Positions 61,511 to 64,000 of a stretch of 64,000 bases of DNA are shown piece by piece (positions within the stretch are counted from its first letter, which is position 1; every line of letters starts with the position of its first letter). The position numbers and the translations under genes are program-made. The notes beneath the pieces are model-generated. The model was not told the origin of the DNA, made no database searches, and was given only the letters and a program-made list of their open reading frames with translations. The stretch is from Caccoplasma_A sp045587545 (GTDB taxonomy: Bacteria; Bacteroidota; Bacteroidia; Bacteroidales; G3-4614): NCBI GenBank assembly GCA_045587545.1, contig JAZNCN010000007.1:1-64000 (forward strand), written 5' to 3'.

Positions 61511-62722
61511 TTAATAGCTTTGCAACTCTACCGCAACAACCTCGGCAACTCTTATTCCCGGTTTCAACTCTCCGCCTATTGAATACAGGACTCCGTTATT
61601 ATGAATAAGCGATGCTCCTGCTCGTGCTGTCAAAGGTGTAACAACTATCTCTTCCCATTTGTTTCTTAACGAGTTATAAATAACAACCTTATCATTGAAT
61701 TTATACCATTCGGGAGATTGTGTCATATAATCTTTTGCCTGATGTTTAAGTTGTTCTTGCATATCAGCATCTTTTTGCTCAACAGCCTGCTTCATCTTTG
61801 CTTCGCGCTGTAATGCCGATAAAAATATATCTTTATTTACTCCGCCTGCGAAAACAGCCAAAGTATCATTTATTTTGGCTACTGCGCCACCTCCAAGGAA
61901 AATCTCTTCTGCGTTTATATTAGGTGCTGACACCTCTCGCCAAGTACCTCTTCGGAAGGAATACTCATATCCGTTTGGCGATACCGATGGCGCATTACCA
62001 TCAACAGATGCCGAAAAACCTCCAAATATATAAAAAGACAACTCTCCTTCGGGATTTTTCATTACAACACACACAGGCTGTATTCTATGGTTGCCGGGAA
62101 ATGGAGGCAATTCAACCCACTCTTGTTGCAAATTGGTAAAATCGAGCAAGAAGACTCTATTTGAAGGTACTCCGTTTGCATTTCCTCCGGCAATATATAT
62201 CATAGTATCTGTTGCCGCACCTCCCATATTATCAAGAGCGACAGGCAAATCGGGCAACGGATTTATTGTAACCTCCATTGAATCGGCATCAAAAGTTAAT
62301 ATATCTGCCGTTTTCAAAGATTTTTTGCCATTTGTACCTCCTACTATAACAATACCTCCCAACATTGAAACAGAAACTCCATAAGCAGAGGAATTATCTA
62401 TCTCGCCAACTCTCTTCCATTGCAATATGGTATCATTATCGGTTGGTAATGGAGCGCAATAGATTGTTTTGTAAAACTCTTTTACCCCTCCCTCTGAGGC
62501 AGGCACATCGGGGAAATTACAACCACCCATAAAAAAGAGATGATTTTCTGCGAGACCGGCATATGCTGCCGAAACGCCATTTGCTATATTGCCCGACTCT
62601 GCAGGGAAAGAGAAAACTCTTACTCTATCATCTTGTACCTTGGGTGTGCACGAAACAAAAAACATCACTGCCAATAGTATAAGGCAGTAATGTTTTTCTC
62701 TTTTATTTACTATTTCAGACAT
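61511..62722 (-). CDS. Kelch-repeat mutarotase-like lipoprotein (NanM type)
   Basis: 403-residue beta-propeller. A long N-terminus (MSEIVNKREKHY) precedes a hydrophobic stretch ending FFVSC, a lipobox, so it is probably an exported lipoprotein. Kelch units with GG doublets recur (FMGGCNFPD, VIVGGTNGKK, YIAGGNANG, YIFGGFSAS, VFAGGVNKD, YSIGGELKP), matching the cyclically permuted mutarotase family related to N-acetylneuraminate epimerase NanM. It would speed anomer exchange of released sialic acid outside the cytoplasm. It begins 6 bp after the epimerase gene. Confidence 0.83.
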   Translation of the reverse strand: MSEIVNKREKHYCLILLAVMFFVSCTPKVQDDRVRVFSFPAESGNIANGVSAAYAGLAENHLFFMGGCNFPDVPASEGGVKEFYKTIYCAPLPTDNDTILQWKRVGEIDNSSAYGVSVSMLGGIVIVGGTNGKKSLKTADILTFDADSMEVTINPLPDLPVALDNMGGAATDTMIYIAGGNANGVPSNRVFLLDFTNLQQEWVELPPFPGNHRIQPVCVVMKNPEGELSFYIFGGFSASVDGNAPSVSPNGYEYSFRRGTWREVSAPNINAEEIFLGGGAVAKINDTLAVFAGGVNKDIFLSALQREAKMKQAVEQKDADMQEQLKHQAKDYMTQSPEWYKFNDKVVIYNSLRNKWEEIVVTPLTARAGASLIHNNGVLYSIGGELKPGIRVAEVVAVELQSY

Positions 62723-62728
62723 TATCTA

Positions 62729-63913
62729 TTATAAAATATTTAATATGTCATCACACAACATATATGAACGAATCATCATTCGTGGTATATGGAACGGACC
62801 TTTAAAGATATTTCCTTTAGCCGGTTGAGCTACCGTTCCGTCGCGATGCAGATATCCATACCACTCTCCAAACTCCTTGTCAGGGAAGTGTGCGTATGTC
62901 CAATCGCTTATCTGTTTATGCATCTCAAGATATTTTTCATCTTTTGTTGCCAAATATGCATAAAGTGTTGCAATTATTGCCTCGGTTTGCGGCCACCAGA
63001 ATTTCATATCTTGCGAGTAGTCTTGCGGTGGCAAATTGCGGCAATCTTTGAAATTGATTATTCCGCCATATTGCTCGTCCCAACCCCATTTCCAAGACCA
63101 ATCAAGTATGGTTAACGCTGTTTGGATTATATCTTTATCCCAATTACGATAACGAGCCTCCTCTAATAGGAACCATGCTGTTTCAATACAGTGTCCGGGG
63201 TTGATGGTTCGCCCGTTTATTGTATCTATCAACTCACCATTCTCGCCTACCATTTCAAGCAGTGCTTCAAATTCGGGGTGAATAAAATATTTTTTCAAAT
63301 CAGATATTGACCGTTTAATTCTTTCATCAAGTATTGCCGATGGTATTGCAGCTCGTATTCTTGATGCAGTATTTATCAATATCATTGTTATTGAGTGACC
63401 TCGTGCTTTTAACGTATCAAGATATTTTGGTTCAAGAACTCCGGGTGTCTCAAGATAATACAATATTCTTTCAAATAGAGCAAGAGCCTTTTCGGCATAA
63501 TTCTTATCGCCCGAAGCAATAGAGTATTCCGACATTGCAATGGCTGCAAAACACTCCGAAAAGAGATAACGACGTTTACGCAATGGTTTACCATCTTCGG
63601 TTACCTCAAAATACATTCTGCCGTCTTTATCAAAGCAGTGTGCCTCAATAAAATCGATACAACTTTTTGAAGCCTCAAGCCAATCGGGGTTTTGCTCAAT
63701 ATTGTTATAGGCAAATGCGGCAACAAAACCAAACCTACCTTGAAACCATACCGATTTTGTGGTATCAATTAATGAGCCGTCACGGTTAAGGCATGTATAT
63801 ACACCGCCATGCTCTTTATCCAAACCATATTTTAGCCAAAATGGCATTATATTCTCTACAAAATCTTTTTTGTAGCTATTCTGCCACTCTTTTATATACT
63901 CTTTTACGTTCAT
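62729..63913 (-). CDS. nanE: N-acylglucosamine 2-epimerase (ManNAc to GlcNAc)
   Basis: AGE-family (alpha/alpha)6-barrel epimerase, 394 residues, that converts ManNAc to GlcNAc without phosphorylation, as in the B. fragilis NanE. Seen: GGVYTCLNRDGS near residue 37, NPGHCIETAWFLLEEARYR near 239 with the catalytic histidine, and FWWPQTEAIIATLYAY near 310 with the second active-site region. Lies between the lyase tail and the kelch lipoprotein with 17- and 6-bp gaps. Confidence 0.88.
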   Translation of the reverse strand: MNVKEYIKEWQNSYKKDFVENIMPFWLKYGLDKEHGGVYTCLNRDGSLIDTTKSVWFQGRFGFVAAFAYNNIEQNPDWLEASKSCIDFIEAHCFDKDGRMYFEVTEDGKPLRKRRYLFSECFAAIAMSEYSIASGDKNYAEKALALFERILYYLETPGVLEPKYLDTLKARGHSITMILINTASRIRAAIPSAILDERIKRSISDLKKYFIHPEFEALLEMVGENGELIDTINGRTINPGHCIETAWFLLEEARYRNWDKDIIQTALTILDWSWKWGWDEQYGGIINFKDCRNLPPQDYSQDMKFWWPQTEAIIATLYAYLATKDEKYLEMHKQISDWTYAHFPDKEFGEWYGYLHRDGTVAQPAKGNIFKGPFHIPRMMIRSYMLCDDILNIL

Positions 63914-63930
63914 ATCCGTTAAAAATATGT

Positions 63931-64000
63931 TTAAAATTTATTGCAACGTTCAAAAAATCCGATTGCCTCCAACTCCTGTTTCATTGCAACCTCTTCCTCA
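63931..64000 (-). CDS. nanA: C-terminus of N-acetylneuraminate lyase (partial)
   Basis: Only the last 22 codons and stop are in the window; the gene runs off the right edge. The tail reads MKQELEAIGFFERCNKF, in which ELEAIGFFE matches the usual end of N-acetylneuraminate lyases, and the position just ahead of nanE fits the Bacteroides nan order. The identification rests on this short piece and context. Confidence 0.6.
   Translation of the reverse strand, partial: EEEVAMKQELEAIGFFERCNKF

Noticed and set aside
1..64000. tRNA, rRNA, tmRNA or CRISPR array
   Set aside because: No gap contains a cloverleaf with a TTC-arm, an rRNA-like stretch or regularly spaced repeats; the longest tandem repeat is the heptamer block at 41357-41414.

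Overview
The window reads as a chromosomal segment of a low-GC member of the Bacteroidales (phylum Bacteroidota). The evidence is the repeated Bacteroides-type promoter (TTTG, 19-21 bp, TAnnTTTG), the near absence of Shine-Dalgarno sequences, a lipoprotein TamA-like assembly factor (TamL), a type IX secretion sorting domain, Bacteroidota-specific families (DUF4494, multi-repeat DUF349) and the ilvD-ilvB-ilvN-acyl-ACP thioesterase-ilvC order. The family or genus cannot be fixed from what I can see. Sialic acid catabolism next to a PAPS-dependent sulfotransferase cluster suggests a host-associated gut organism. No tRNA, rRNA, CRISPR array, phage or insertion sequence was found; almost everything is chromosomal core or accessory-core.

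Layout: 0.2-5 kb is a plus-strand operon of tsaC, a membrane sugar-phosphate transferase, a ClC channel and fmt, closed by a terminator. 5.1-10.9 kb is a complete RND efflux system (adaptor, pump, lipoprotein outer-membrane factor). 10.9-15.5 kb (minus) holds UDP-glucose dehydrogenase, a second sugar-phosphate transferase and a DUF349 protein; an M16 peptidase follows. 17.0-24.3 kb (plus) is a sulfate activation and sulfonation cluster: cysQ, SLC13 transporter, cysC, cysD, cysN, sulfotransferase. 24.4-34.8 kb (minus) holds rpiB, rpsP, a large SLBB polysaccharide export protein and the branched-chain amino acid operon. 35.1-37.4 kb is tamL. 37.7-43.7 kb (minus) is housekeeping: typA, rpsO, folA-thyA, rsgA, frr, pyrH. 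43.8-50.2 kb mixes a secreted TPR protein, birA, yraN, tpx, a miniature T9SS protein, a 90-residue unknown, tadA, a SIMPL protein, ferritin and RNase Z. 50.3-56.1 kb holds transketolase and a galactose operon (galM, MFS transporter, galK). 56.2-60.3 kb holds yggS, DUF4494, a deaminase, engB, divergent recR and a GNAT, and algH. 60.4-64 kb is a sialic acid/GlcNAc segment: rokA, a kelch mutarotase-like lipoprotein, N-acylglucosamine 2-epimerase and the tail of N-acetylneuraminate lyase, cut by the window edge.

How genes work together: the sulfur cluster imports sulfate, makes APS (CysDN) and PAPS (CysC), transfers the sulfonate (sulfotransferase) and removes PAP (CysQ); no PAPS or sulfite reductase is present, so the PAPS here looks destined for sulfonation rather than cysteine synthesis. 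The nan segment converts Neu5Ac to ManNAc, GlcNAc and GlcNAc-6-phosphate. The most unusual signals are non-coding: a 16-bp imperfect inverted repeat directly before cysD, near-identical promoter modules of rpsP and rpsO, a divergent promoter built on a palindromic -7 box with a possible small RNA before the SLBB gene, a 30-bp palindrome upstream of tsaC, and intergenic heptamer repeats. I did not find a convincing new multi-gene system; the sulfonation cluster with its structured leader is the best candidate for follow-up.
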